From: Garcia nutans
Taxonomy: Eukaryota; Streptophyta; Magnoliopsida; Malpighiales; Euphorbiaceae
Length of the DNA: 64,000 nt
Assembly: GCA_947685225.1 (NCBI GenBank)
Contig: CANTUV010000015.1
Span: 7,440,001-7,504,000, forward strand
Direction of reading: 5' to 3'
Shown: positions 33,616-44,679 of the stretch, piece after piece
Layout of the letters: each line of letters starts with the position of its first letter
Numbering within the stretch: position 1 is the stretch's first letter
Notes under the pieces: generated by a model
Told to the model about the DNA's origin: nothing
Databases searched by the model: none
The model's input: only the letters and a program-made list of their open reading frames with translations
Translations under genes and position numbers: made by a program

Positions 33616-34460
33616 TGATGCGGAACCCTATGGCAATGAAGGCCTCAAACCCCAACGCATGATTGATAGAAGAAAACCAAGAACGAAGGAAAAACCACCT
33701 TCTAAAGCACCCAATTGCTTAGCAAAGCACGAACACTTATAACGGAAGGATTTAGGAAGCTCGAATTAGAAGAACACCACAATCGAAATTGATAAGTAAA
33801 TCTAATTCTTGATGCAATCAGAAGAAAAAGAGAATCCACTCCTGTTCTATGATGGCTGAAATTTCAATAAGAAAATTAAGAATATAATATTTCAAAAAGT
33901 GTCCTTACAAGAAAAATAGGGCCCTATTTATGCTAAAAGATGCACATAAATCCGAAACCCTAATTCTAATGGGAAAAGGAAAGCTACAAAGTCAAAATCC
34001 TAACCCATTAAGGAAAATATAAAGTATGGAAACAAATTAATATTCTAAAATAACTAAATAGGAAACCACACATCCTAACCCACTAAGAAAATATAAAGTA
34101 TATAAAAAAGGCCAAACTAAAACCCTTTAAAATAAGAACACGCCCCACATTATTTGGGCTGTCCATGGGCCTTAAATTACTTCCCAAGGCTATATATGAA
34201 CCCCCATGGACCTTTCTTGCACGTTGGACCTCTTTAGCTAGCCTTTAGCTTCCATATTCACACTAAGCATCATAATCAGCTTTGGTGTGCCTTCTTCAAG
34301 CTCTATTGTGCACTTTTCCATTGCCATTTCAGTCACTTCCATTGAAATTTGATCTTGAATATGCAATCCCATAGCTGCTCCAAACTTCTTAGCTCTGCTC
34401 CTAGTTAATGGCCCATTTGGAAGTACCAATGGATCCTTACCTCGTGGCTAGTTCGTATCA
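33616..34460 (-). repeat. 3' LTR of the CRM-like element
   Basis: 845 bp. The TATA position at 33,924-33,932 reads cataaatag on the minus strand, a one-base change from the 5' LTR. Confidence 0.92.
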
Positions 34461-35266
34461 TTCTCCCCCTCTTCAAAAAGATTTGTCCTCAAATCTGCAT
34501 CATCATAAGGAGATAAATCAGACACATTAAAAGTAGTACTAACACCATACTCACCAGGCAAGTCTATCTTGTATGCATTATCATTGATCTTTGCCAACAC
34601 TTGAAATGGACCATCACCACGTGCATCAAGCTTATTCTTCCTTTGATTTGGAAACCTCTCCTTTCGGAAGTGTACCCAAACCCAATCCCCAAGAGCAAAC
34701 ACTATCTTCTTGCGTCCTCTATTCGCTCGATCAGCATATGACTTGTTCTTTTTCTCCATATTAACTCGAGCTTTCTCATGCATAGCCTTCACCAATTCTG
34801 CTTTCCTGTCTCCATCTAAACTAACAAGCTCATGTGAAGGTAAAGGAATAAGATCAAGTACAGTTAATGGGTTAAAACCATAAACAAGCTCAAATGGCGA
34901 ATAACCTGTAGAAGAATGAATAGAACGATTATAAGAAAACTCAATAAAAGGTAAACAATCTTCCCAAGTAGCCAAATTCTTTCCCACTATAGCTCTCAAC
35001 AATGTACCAAGTGTACGATTAACTACCTCTGTTTGCCCATCTGTTTATGGATGACAAGTAGTAGAAAACAAAAGCTTAGTTCCTAATCTACCCCATAAAA
35101 CTCTCCAAAAAATGGGACAAAAACTTAGCATCTCTATCAGACACAATAGTCCTAGGCACCCCATGTAGTCGAACTACTTCTCTAAAGAACAAATCAGCTA
35201 CAACAATCGCATCATCAGCTTTATGACAAGGAATAAAATGTGCCATCTTACTAAACCTGTCAACAA
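34448..35266 (-). pseudogene. CRM-like integrase core and C-terminal part
   Basis: Continues pol after the frame break at 35,267. The first part (35,266-35,003) encodes DRFSKMAHFIP and GVPRTIVSDRDAKF in a shifted frame and has a TAA in place of the Gln of the HPQTDGQ block (about 35,047). From 35,002 a 184-residue open frame covers LVYGFNPLTVLDL, the GPF/Y-like GDGPFQVLAKINDNAYKIDLP and FNVSDLSPYDDADLRTNLFEEG, ending inside the 3' LTR. No chromodomain is recognised after it. Non-functional because of the frame break and stops. Confidence 0.85.
34461..34474 (-). promoter_or_regulatory. polypurine tract of the CRM-like element
   Basis: gaagagggggagaa on the minus strand, directly against the 3' LTR. 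Confidence 0.85.
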
Positions 35267-35980
35267 CTAAAAAATCCTATCCCTACCTTTTCTAGTTCTA
35301 GGCAATCCAAGCACAAAATCCATGCTAATATCAATCCAAGGTGAACTAGGTACAGGTAAAGGCATATATAGACCATGAGGCATAGACTTAGATTTCGCCT
35401 GTCTACAAGCAATACAAGTAGAACACAATCTCTCAACATCCTTATGCATAGATGGCCAATAAAAATGCTCAAACAAGATATCATAAGTCTTAGCTACCCC
35501 AAAATGTCCCATCAATCCCCCACAATGAGATTCTAACACAAGCAAATCACGCATGGAACATTTAGGCACACATAATTTATTTCCCTTAAACAAGTATCCA
35601 TCATGCATATAAAATGAATTAAAAGCTCCATGTTCACATGCAACATACACATTGCCAAAATCAACATCACCTACATATAAGTCCTTAACGTACTCAAAAC
35701 CAAGCAATTTAGAACTCAACACAGATAGTAATGTATATCTTCTAGACAACGCATCAGCCACTATATTATCCTTTCGCTTGTATTTAACAACATGAGGGAA
35801 TTGTTCTATAAATTCTATCCACTTACCATGCCTCTTGTTCAACTTACCTTGTCCCTTCAAGTGTTTGAGGGACTCATGATCCGTATGTATCATGAACTCC
35901 TTTGGAAGGAGGTAGTGCTGCCATACGTCCAATGCTCTCACCAAGGCATACAAATCCTTATCATAAGTGGAATAGTTCAA
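35267..35980 (-). pseudogene. CRM-like RNase H and integrase N-terminal part
   Basis: A 237-residue frame. RNase H continues from the preceding frame with NYSTYDKDLYALVRAL, TDHESLKHLKGQ and VADALSRRY. The integrase zinc-binding motif follows: His residues in LESHCGGLMGHFG and Cys residues in CSTCIACRQ. Then the first catalytic Asp in DISMDFVLGLP. The frame ends at RIF before the core. It is one base out of register with the frame ending at 35,977; comparison of the two ends suggests a single-base loss near 35,985. Confidence 0.9.
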
Positions 35981-38900
35981 TTGTGCACATTGAGTTTCTC
36001 ACTAAAATAGGCTATGGGCTTTTTCTCTTGCATCAATACAGGTCCAATACCTACACCAGAAGTATCACACTCAATCTCAAATGTACTATCAAAATTAGGT
36101 AATGATAAAATAGGAGCGGATGTCAACTTCCCTTTCAGGTAGTCGATGGCTTTTTGTTGCTCCTCTCCCCATTGGAATCCAACTTCCTTTTTGATTATGC
36201 TAGTTAACGGTGCTGCAATAGTAGAAAAGTTCTTCACGAACCTCCTATAGAAACTAGCCAATCCATGAAAGCTCCTCACTTCCGTCACACTCTTTGGAGT
36301 AGGCCACTCCTTTATAGATTTCACTTTCTCTTCATTTACTTCAACGCCCTGCGCACTCACAACAAAACCAAGAAACACAAGCCTATCTATGCAAAATGTG
36401 CATTTCTTAAGATTGGCATATAAGTTTTCATTTCTCAATACTTCCAAAACTAGCCTAGCATGCTCAACATGGTAATCCAAAGTCTTACTATAAATCAGAA
36501 TATCATCAAAATAGACTACAACAAATTTGCCCAAATAAGCTCTCAAAACATGGTTCATTAGTCTCATAAAAGTACTAGGTGCATTAGACAACCCAAAAGG
36601 CATTACTAACCACTCATATAGACCATATTTAGTTTTAAATGTTGTTTTCCATTCATCACCAGGTTTCATACGAATTTGATGATATCCACTCATAAGATCA
36701 ATTTTAGAAAAATACCTGGCACCATGTAGCTCATCCAACATGTCATCAAGTCGTGGTTTAAGATGCCGATACTTCACTGTGATCTTATTTATAGCCCTAC
36801 AATCAACACACATTCTCCACGTGCCATCCTTCTTTGGAACCAACAATACAGGAATAGCACACGGACTCAAACTCTCTCTAATAAGCCCTTTCTCCAGTAA
36901 CTCATCTACTTGCTTTTGCATCTCTTTCGTTTCCATGGGATTACTCCGGTAAGCTGGTCTATTTGGGATGGTAGAACCAGGCACGAAGTCTATTTGATGC
37001 TCAATTCCTCTTAGTAGTGGCAATCCACTAAGTAATTCATCTGGAAACACATCCTGAAAATCCTGCAACAAAGACACAAAACTAGAAGGCAAACTATCAA
37101 GCGAAACATTAGTATCAACAAATAAAGTTTCTTTATATCTAATGAGCAATAATGGCTGCCCAATAGACATTGCAAAATTAACCTCTCTCGCTCTTGCATA
37201 AAAAGTTTGTTTTGCTCTCCCTTCTTTCTTATTTTCTCTCACCAATGGGCCATTTATTTGTTTTGTTTCTTTTCTGGCCTCTTTTCCCATTTTCCTTTCA
37301 CTCTCACTCACCTTATCATGTTCTCTCAAACTCCCTTTAATTTTTGAATTGGTAGCCCCAACTTGCCTCTCTGCCTCAATCATCTTTCTTTGATCTTCAT
37401 ACACTTCTAGGGGTGATAATGGAATAAGAGTGACCTGTTTTCCTTCATAGGTAAATGTGTACCTATTAGAAAACCCATCATGTTGTGCTCTCTGATCATA
37501 TTGCCACGGTCTGCCCAACAACATATGTCCAGCTTGCATAGGAACTACATCACAATCAACTTCATCTTTGTACCAGCCTATTGAAAATGGTACCCTCACT
37601 CGCTTAGTTACTTTCACCTTACCACTATCATTAAACCACTGCAACTTATAAGGATTGGGATGCTTCATACATTCTAACCCCAATTTTTCAACCATAGTAG
37701 TACTTGCAGCATTAGTACAACTCCCACTATCAATAATAAGTGTACAAACCTTATTATTCACTAAGCATCTAGTATGAAAAATATTATCACGCTGTACTAG
37801 ACTTTCCTCTTTCACCTGCATATTCAATGCACGCTTAGCAACTAACAATTCACCACGCTCAGCTAACAAAGTACAATCAACATGCTCATCACTACCAACA
37901 TCATCATATATAGGAGAATCAAAGTTCCTAACATCATCATTATCATTAACACTAGGTTCAGAATCAGACACAACATCACCATCAGTTGTAGCAATCATAA
38001 CTCTTCTATTTGGACATTGGGATGCAATATGACCATTCCCTAAACACTTAAAACATTTAATCTCCCTACTAGGAGTGGTAGTGTTAGGCGTACCTGTTTG
38101 CTTGTTTGGTCCACTAGATGGCCCTTTTCCACTGGAGGTTGCAGCATTGCTTTTCTGGAATGAATTCTTGAACTCCCCTTTCTCTCCACCCCTATTGGCT
38201 GAATTTGCCCCACCACTATATAGGGGTCCTCTATAGGCCGAATTACTCCCAAACACATTTTGTGGTCTCCCACAGCCAAGTTTGGTGGAACTCTTGCTCT
38301 TTAACCTCCTCTCTATCTTCATAGCTTTATCAACCATCTCCTCCATGGTATTGTAATCATCCATGTCCAACTCACTTGCAATATTCTGATTAAGTCCTCC
38401 AAGAAATCTAGACATCATCCATTGTTCATCTTCCTCAATATTGGCTCTAGCCATGATCATCTCCATCTCCTTGTGGTATTTTTCTACACTCTTGCCACCC
38501 TGCACCAGTCGTTCTAAGCGATTATAAAGATCCCTATAATAATGAGAAGGGATAAAATGCTGCCTCATCAGGTCTCTCAACTCCTCCCATGCGGGTACGG
38601 CTCTCAACCCCTTGCCTCTTCTAGTGGATTTTAGTTGATCCCACCAGAATGTTGCATAACCCTTGAATTCCACAGCTGCAATATGTGACTTCTTTTCTTC
38701 AGAATAATTATGGCACTCAAAAATTTGCTCTACTTTGCGCTCCCATTCAATGTATTCTTCAGCATTGTTGTTCCCTCTAAATTCAGGAACCTTCATTTTG
38801 ATGGAAGTCAAATCATTATCATTGATAGGTGCTTGATAAATTCCAGCTTCTCCTTCTTCAAATCCATAATCAACCACACGGCCTCTCTCATATGCACCTC

Positions 38901-39189
38901 TTGGTGCCCTCCTCCTAATTGGCTCTTCTCTCTCTTCAGCTCTTGCTGGTTGTAGAATTCTCTGTGGTAGCCTTATTGGAGCAGGTTGTTGTGCTTGCAT
39001 TAAGCGTTCCATGGACTGCTGCAAGCTAGCCAACATATTTGCTATTCTTTCCATATTGTCCTCATTTGCTTGCTTGTACATCTCAAGATCATCTGCAATA
39101 TCCCAGATACTCATCTCTTCTTTCTCAACAGCTATGCCTTTATCTCTACTAGAATTGCTACTCATTATCTCACAAAACAAAGAACTCAC
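35977..39189 (-). CDS. CRM-like gag-pol polyprotein, gag to RNase H start
   Basis: The longest intact part, 1,070 residues. Gag core is at about 130-300 (FWWDQLKSTRRGKG, LVQGGKSVEKYHKEME). A CCHC knuckle CFKCLGNGHIASQC is at 379-392. Aspartic protease has active site IIDSGSCT at 485-492. RT runs from about 760, with WRMCVDCRAINKITV at 791-805 and catalytic YFDD at 893-896, followed by the connection. RNase H begins near 1,036 (IECDTSGVGIG; the usual DAS reads DTS). The ATG at 39,189 is the first of the frame; a second Met at residue 9 is also plausible. Gag and pol are in one frame, as is usual for chromoviruses. It ends prematurely by a frameshift within RNase H, so it is a broken polyprotein. 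Confidence 0.9.
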   Translation of the reverse strand: MSSLFCEIMSSNSSRDKGIAVEKEEMSIWDIADDLEMYKQANEDNMERIANMLASLQQSMERLMQAQQPAPIRLPQRILQPARAEEREEPIRRRAPRGAYERGRVVDYGFEEGEAGIYQAPINDNDLTSIKMKVPEFRGNNNAEEYIEWERKVEQIFECHNYSEEKKSHIAAVEFKGYATFWWDQLKSTRRGKGLRAVPAWEELRDLMRQHFIPSHYYRDLYNRLERLVQGGKSVEKYHKEMEMIMARANIEEDEQWMMSRFLGGLNQNIASELDMDDYNTMEEMVDKAMKIERRLKSKSSTKLGCGRPQNVFGSNSAYRGPLYSGGANSANRGGEKGEFKNSFQKSNAATSSGKGPSSGPNKQTGTPNTTTPSREIKCFKCLGNGHIASQCPNRRVMIATTDGDVVSDSEPSVNDNDDVRNFDSPIYDDVGSDEHVDCTLLAERGELLVAKRALNMQVKEESLVQRDNIFHTRCLVNNKVCTLIIDSGSCTNAASTTMVEKLGLECMKHPNPYKLQWFNDSGKVKVTKRVRVPFSIGWYKDEVDCDVVPMQAGHMLLGRPWQYDQRAQHDGFSNRYTFTYEGKQVTLIPLSPLEVYEDQRKMIEAERQVGATNSKIKGSLREHDKVSESERKMGKEARKETKQINGPLVRENKKEGRAKQTFYARAREVNFAMSIGQPLLLIRYKETLFVDTNVSLDSLPSSFVSLLQDFQDVFPDELLSGLPLLRGIEHQIDFVPGSTIPNRPAYRSNPMETKEMQKQVDELLEKGLIRESLSPCAIPVLLVPKKDGTWRMCVDCRAINKITVKYRHLKPRLDDMLDELHGARYFSKIDLMSGYHQIRMKPGDEWKTTFKTKYGLYEWLVMPFGLSNAPSTFMRLMNHVLRAYLGKFVVVYFDDILIYSKTLDYHVEHARLVLEVLRNENLYANLKKCTFCIDRLVFLGFVVSAQGVEVNEEKVKSIKEWPTPKSVTEVRSFHGLASFYRRFVKNFSTIAAPLTSIIKKEVGFQWGEEQQKAIDYLKGKLTSAPILSLPNFDSTFEIECDTSGVGIGPVLMQEKKPIAYFSEKLNVHN

Positions 39190-39958
39190 CTTTGCTAATT
39201 CTTTGATTGCACTTCAGAACAAAGGCTCACAAATCAATCACCAAGCACGTTCAAGGGAACTAGAACCTAAATCCTAGAATGACACCTAGAAAGAAACTTG
39301 ACAAATTTGGAGGCAACACAAGAAAATTTTATGTCACACGATTATATCAACCAGAGTATAGAATTAAACAAATAATACTCTAGCAATGTCATGGAATCAA
39401 AACGGTAGCTCAAATAAGAAATAGAAACAAAGAGGTCAAAAATTATGACGAATCTGGTCAAAATGTATCAAAACTAACTCACCTTAGCAAGTTAGTTTAT
39501 GGACCTAATAATTCTACCCAAGAAAGCTAGTATCAAGACTCCCCAAGAATTCAATTTTGAAAAGGAAACTTCCAAATCAGCAAGAAAAACGTAATAAAAC
39601 AGCCCCTCAATTAACCGAAATTGGTGGCCAAAATTTGATTACTTTCAACCTGATTCAAAACAATTCTAAAACCTTAAATTATTAGAAAAGCAAAGAATTT
39701 TTGTTGAAGTGATTTTGTACTCTTTTTTTTTTTAGGATATGGTCACTATCCTTGGATCACCAACGAAACACAAAGCCTTCAGTCCAATTTATACCCAATT
39801 CGGAATAAGAAAAACGTATTTTGAATCAAAAGGCAAGAACACAATTTCGAAATTGAACAAAGAATTCTATAACCCTAATTCAAAAATCCAATTAGAACCC
39901 TAACGAAACAACTAAAACAACCCTAGAAAGACAGATAGATAAAGATTTACCTGTAATT
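39190..39958 (-). other. leader of the CRM-like element
   Basis: About 770 bp between the primer site and the gag start, A-rich on the plus strand, with no coding frame. Typical untranslated leader. Confidence 0.6.
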
Positions 39959-39971
39959 GGCTCTGATACCA
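39959..39971 (-). promoter_or_regulatory. primer-binding site, initiator Met tRNA
   Basis: tggtatcagagcc on the minus strand, complementary to the 3' end of plant initiator Met tRNA, two bases from the 5' LTR. Confidence 0.9.
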
Positions 39972-39973
39972 AA

Positions 39974-40816
39974 TGACGTGGAACCCTATGGCAATGAAGG
40001 CCTCAAACCCCAACGCATGATTGATAGAAGAAAACCAAGAACGAAGGAAAAACCACCTTCTAAAGCACCCAATTGCTTAGCAAAGCACGAACACTTATAA
40101 CAGAAGGATTTAGGAAGCTCGAATTAGAAGAATGCCACAATTGAAATTGATAAGTAAATCTAATTCTTGATGCAATCAGAAGTAAAAGAGAATCCATTCT
40201 TGTTCTATGATGGCCTAAATTTCAATAAGAAAATTGAGAATATAATATTTCAAAAAGTGTCCTTACAAGAAAAATAAGGCCCTATTTATACTAAAAGGCA
40301 CACAAATCCAAAACCCTAATTCTAATGGGAAAAGAAAAGCTACAAAGTCAAAATCCTAACCCATTAAGGAAAATATAAAGTATGGAAACAAATTAATATT
40401 CTGAAATAACTAAATAGGAAACCACACATCCTAATCCACTAAGGAAAATATAAAGTATAAAAAAATGGCCAAACTAAAACCCTTTAACATAAGAACACGC
40501 CCCACACTATTTGGGCTGTCCATGGGCCTTAAATTACTTCCCAAGGCTGTATATGAACCCCCATGGACCTTTCTTGCACGTTGGACCTCTTTAGCTAGCC
40601 TTTAGCTTCCATATTCACACTAACATCATAATCAGCTTTGGTGTGCCTTCTTCAATCTCTATTGTTCACTTTTCCATTGCCATTTCAGTCACTTCCTTTG
40701 AAATTTAATCTTGAATATGCAATCCCATAGCTGCTCCAAACTTCTTAGCTCTGCTCCTAGTCAATGGCCCATTTGGAAGCACCAATGGATCCTTACCTCG
40801 TGGCTGGTTTGTATCA
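39974..40816 (-). repeat. 5' LTR of the CRM-like element
   Basis: 843 bp, tgacgtgg to gtatca on the plus strand. A TATA box (tataaatag, minus) is at 40,282-40,290. Confidence 0.92.
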
Positions 40817-40821
40817 CTGGT

Positions 40822-42500
40822 ACTATAGTCTCCCGGTCCCTCTTACCAATGATACTCTGACACACGAAGAAATTTGACAATTAATTGGTATGGAACCGTC
40901 ACTAAAAGGGCCCTTTAAGATAAAAACTGAGTCCATTCGGAGTTATTGGTTGAGCTATGATGGACAGGTTCATAGAGAAACAACTGAGCAATATGCTCGA
41001 GGATTTTTATTGTATCTGCTTGAGTCGACTATTTTCTGTAGCACCGAATATGCCATTTATTTATCGATGTTGAGGGCCCTTACCAATATGGTCCTGGTGC
41101 CACTTTACAGCTGGGGTGAAGCTAGCCTTGTTTATCTTTATCATGGCCTAGATAAGATTTGTAGGAATAAGAAATCTTTTATTGGCTTCAAGGTGATCGT
41201 CGAGGTACTCTCTCCATCATTGTCAATTCCATTCATATAAGTGTACGAATTTGATTCTCATTGCTATTATAGGTTTGGGCATACGAGCACAATCTAGTGA
41301 GGGCGCCTGATATTTCTAGAGAGAGAGTCGGTTATCCCAGGTTAAATCTTTGGTTATTTGACCGCGCAGCAGTTCCCAGCTCTCACCATGTGCATACCCA
41401 TCGCTATCACTTGAGTTTCCTAACCTAGGACCAGGTAAAATAATGTTAGCATTCTTTAAATTTTATGTAAAAAATTTACTTATCTTTTTGTCATCTTGTA
41501 GGTTGATTTGGCTTGGTGGTATGCTGCAGAGTTGGTGAACTAGACTCCTTCCATGAATGTTGCACTGCCTTGCCAGTATACCCGCCGAATCATTGTTGGT
41601 CCTTTGTCCAGTGGCTGGTTCCTCGGGAGAGGGTGTATGAGTGGTTCCATGGTCCTAAGCGATGGAGCATCCCCATGGACTGCCCAGCGTATACTTTAAA
41701 TATTACCTCAATGCCGGAGAATGTGTGGCAGTTAGCTCGAAATGGTTATGATGTTAAGACCTATCTCCATCCACCGGGTGCATCATATGTTCAATTTATT
41801 CAAACACAGCTCTTGAACTTTGATGTATCTCCTATTGGTGCTCGGGAAATTCCCGATGATAGTGATGGAGAGGAGTACGATGGAGATGGAAGAGGGTCCA
41901 TCTCTCATCTCAGGGCTAGCACCTCTCAAGTAAACTTTCATCCTTTGGTCATTGCAATTGCTTCTTTTTTTAACTTGTTTTGACCGTTTTGATTATTTTT
42001 GCAAGTTACTGACTCATCTGGTAATGAGGCTAGACCTTCCTCTGCCACCCCTCCATTTTCACCTTCTTACTAACCAGAAATGCCATCTCATTCGTAAGGC
42101 ACTAATTTGAGTTACCTGGAAGGTCATCCTATTCCATAATGATTTATGCTTTATGTATGCATGATTATGTATGCTCTTACCCTTTCCTTTTCTAACTCAC
42201 AGCGGATGCTTGAGGAGTAAAATAAAAAAGTGCAAGAAGAATTAGTTGCTAACCACCAACAGGTGGCCTTTCTCGAAAGATTATATCATCAGTCTGAGCA
42301 AAACTTTTAAGATTATCGGTTTCAGGGAATGAGAGATCCTGGTGCTTTATCTGCTAGGAGACCCCAAACTGATGATCATGAGATCCTTTCATCTGATTCA
42401 GATGATGGCTACTGAAAGCTTGAATTTTAAAAGAACAGGGACTTAAGTACCTTCCATCCGACGACCTTCAAATGAGTGATACGCCTCCTCCTTCTCAGTG
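40822..42500 (+). pseudogene. PMD gene copy 2, remaining exons
   Basis: Reading resumes in the frame cut at 33,615: PVPLTNDTLTHEEI, a TGA, then GMEPSLKGPFKI, TIFCSTEYAIYLSML and YHGLDKICRNKKSF up to a donor at about 41,204 (gaggtactc). Exons follow at 41,273-41,434 (YEHNLVRAP, HTHRYHLSFL), 41,503-41,930 (SSGWFLGERVYEWFHGP, NGYDVKTYLHPPGASYVQF, then acidic DDSDGEEYDGDG) and about 42,207-42,420 (coiled-coil-like EELVANHQQVAFLERLYHQSEQ). Introns are 70-80 bp with GT/AG ends at the places seen in copy 1. Stops (about 40,877, 41,430, 41,540, 42,222) show it is dead. Exon order and spacing equal copy 1. Confidence 0.75.
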
Positions 42501-42999
42501 ATCCATCATTGTATCAATTAATAAAGTATTGTATTATTAATAATAACAATAAGGAATAAAGTATTGTATTAATAATAATAATAAATAAATAAATAAATAA
42601 ATCAAAAATAATGATAATAGTGACTTTTACTTTTACTGCTACTTTTGACTTTAATTTTTTCCTTTTTTATTATTTTCTTTATTATTATTATTACTATTAC
42701 TATAGTCAACACAAAAGCATTTCTTTTTCAATTCAGAGTCCAAAATTGGCACGATTTTGCAAAAAACAAAAGCCAATGGGAGTGCAACAATCCCTCAACC
42801 GTTTCAACGTATATATTTTCATTGCGTGTCTTGGTTTTGCGCATTCCTTGTCAACTTTGGTTTAGCAAATCCTTATATAAGTCTTCTTTCATGCCCCAAT
42901 TCCAACAGAAGCCAACAAAAAATCTTCCAGGAATTTTACTCCAGCACAAAAAAAAAAAATTGCTTTCAACAATTTTTAATTTTCTTTTTAACTTCAACA
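42501..42999 (+). promoter_or_regulatory. spacer and promoter of DUF7745-like gene copy 2
   Basis: Starts with an (aata)n/(ataa)n microsatellite (42,530-42,610) and a T-rich stretch. A TATA box (tatataag) is at 42,875-42,882, followed by a 120-bp leader to the ATG at 43,000. Frames upstream of that ATG are open by chance. Confidence 0.5.
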
Positions 43000-44200
43000 A
43001 TGACGAAACTCAATTTGAAAAAAATCAAGAGTTTATTTAAAGCCATGAAAGCTATTCATTGGGAGCAAATATCTTGGTCTGAAATTAATTCTTGTAAGTA
43101 CTTTCAAAATATTAAATTGGACTATTCTTTTCTACATGCCATGGTTTCCTTTTGGGATGCAAATTCTAGGACATTCAAGATAAATGAATTTGAGATATGT
43201 CCCATGATTGAAGAATTTGAGGTCATCCTTGGATATCCAAGCAATCAACTAATGGTGTTACCCATATTGACTACCAAAACTCAACTAAAGATGCAAATGT
43301 TATTTCAACTTTCAAAGCCCGTAGTTCTACAGTTGACTAGAGGTGAGAAAATTCTGTTTGGTCCTTTGATTGACTTTTGCATTTCTCATTTGGCTCCTAC
43401 CAAGGCATGGGGACATATGCTTTGTATATGCTTGCTTGGCCAATTCTTGCTTGTTTCTTCCAATGGCGATATCGATCCACGAGTATTGGATATCATGGAC
43501 CAAATGGAAGGAGGGTTATCATCGATACCTGTGATTCTAGCCGAGACTTTAGTTGCATTGAACAAATTTAAATCAGAATCTTCGAAGAGATTAGCTGGGA
43601 GTCCCTTGCTATTTTAGGTAACTACCTAAATTGCCCTTTTGAATTTTCAATTTAGATTTTATTTATTCCTCTAATTTTTACCTAGTCTGCCCTTATGGGT
43701 TTTCAGAACTAGTGAGCTATCCTAATTTTTGCCTAAGATGCCCATGCAGGTTTTCAACTTAGTGGATTTTTTTATTTATTATTATTTATGCTGGTTCTAT
43801 TTTTTTCCTAGACTGCCCTTACAGATTTTTAAAACTAGTGAACCGCCCTAATTTTTTCTTAAGTCGTCCTTGCGGATTTTTGACCCAACAGACTTTTTTT
43901 TATTCTTTTCTTTTGCTTACAGATTTGGCTTCAGGAGCGCATCTGCTTGTTTGACACTCCATCCATGGATTTCACTAGATACCTTCTGTGACATCATTCT
44001 GCTAGGAAACTACTTCATCCTGCTTCTTCATATGCTGACTGGGTTGACTGGATCCGCTCTCGTGCTGCACTTAACATTCGTTGGTTAGTATCTTGGTGGA
44101 AGATTTCTCATATCACCATTTGGACATATTTGATGTATGTTCCTCTTACTGCTCTTCATAGAGGTACTTGCTATGATCCTCGCCGGCTTGACTGTTAGTA
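43000..44200 (+). pseudogene. DUF7745-like plant protein gene, copy 2
   Basis: Exon 1 (43,000-43,617) is an intact 205-codon frame starting MTKLNLKKIKSLFKAMKA, with HWEQISWSEIN, FSFLHAM-like, PMIEEFEVILGYPSNQ, LTRGEKILFGPLIDFCISHL and HMLCICLLGQFLL. It ends in TAG exactly where copy 1 reads CAG before the splice donor (tttag then gtaact), so the stop probably arose at the exon end. Intron 43,618-43,922 holds the ctgccctt-gggttttc repeat and ends in gcttacag. Exon 2 (43,923-44,200) encodes WLVSWWKISH and TYLMYVPLTALHRGTCYDPRRLD but begins with a TGA after nine codons. The N-terminal part resembles plant DUF7745 proteins (function unknown). It stands antisense between the PMD gene and pol. Confidence 0.65.
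43620..43900. repeat. degenerate tandem repeat in the copy 2 intron
   Basis: Four to five units with a ctgcccttgcgggttttc core, matching 9,820-10,095 in element I. Confidence 0.7.
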
Positions 44201-44679
44201 TGTAGCTGAGCCTTGAGGTTCTGAGTTTACTCCTGACTTGGACATGCCTTGTCTGACTGAAGCCTTCTTGGGTCGGTTGAAGCAAAGTTGGCCTGTATGC
44301 TACACTTATCATCTACCATAGATCTTACATTTGTCAATTTCTTTAGAAAGAATATTGTTAGGATACAAAAATAATGAAAACAATAATAAGAGATGTATCT
44401 TTTCCTTTTATAATTTGTCATCATCTATCACTATTGTGTTTATTTGTTTTATCTATATTTGCTCAAATACTAAAATAGTACACACAGAATAATTTTAATA
44501 TTAATTCTATTTTATTAAATTTGGGAACAACCAAACATAAAGCCAACATACACAAGATCACTCCTGTCGCTAACTAGCCCTCTCAGGTTTTCAAAACTAG
44601 CGGACTGCTCTAACTTTTGCCTAGGCAGCCCTTTTGAGTTTTTAACCTAGCAAGCCCCTTCCCTTTTTTTATACATAAA
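44201..44679. other. convergent intergenic region of element II
   Basis: AT-rich, then two gggttttcaacctagc-type repeat units at 44,565-44,670. Equivalent to 10,395-10,929. No gene. Confidence 0.55.

Larger units (their letters stand above)
33616..40816 (-). mobile_element. complete CRM-like Ty3/gypsy retrotransposon
   Basis: A 7,201-bp minus-strand element with LTRs at 33,616-34,460 and 39,974-40,816 (TG..CA ends), an initiator-Met primer site, a polypurine tract and a gag-pol reading frame. Target duplication is ccggt (33,611-33,615) and ctggt (40,817-40,821), one C/T change apart. The two LTRs differ at about 36 positions by eye (about 4%), so it is older than the Tekay-like pair. Lineage is judged from RT style (VCVDCRAINKITVKY, LYANLKKCTF) and the lack of a typical C-terminal chromodomain; CRM is a tentative name. 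Confidence 0.9.

Noticed and set aside
36740..36952. Plus-strand ORFs opposite the CRM-like and Tekay-like polyproteins
   Set aside because: They are antisense shadows of long coding frames with no motif of their own.
42757..42999. Longer N-terminus for the DUF7745-like ORF
   Set aside because: The extra 81 codons overlap the TATA box at 42,875 and have no match in copy 1; homology starts at the ATG at 43,000.
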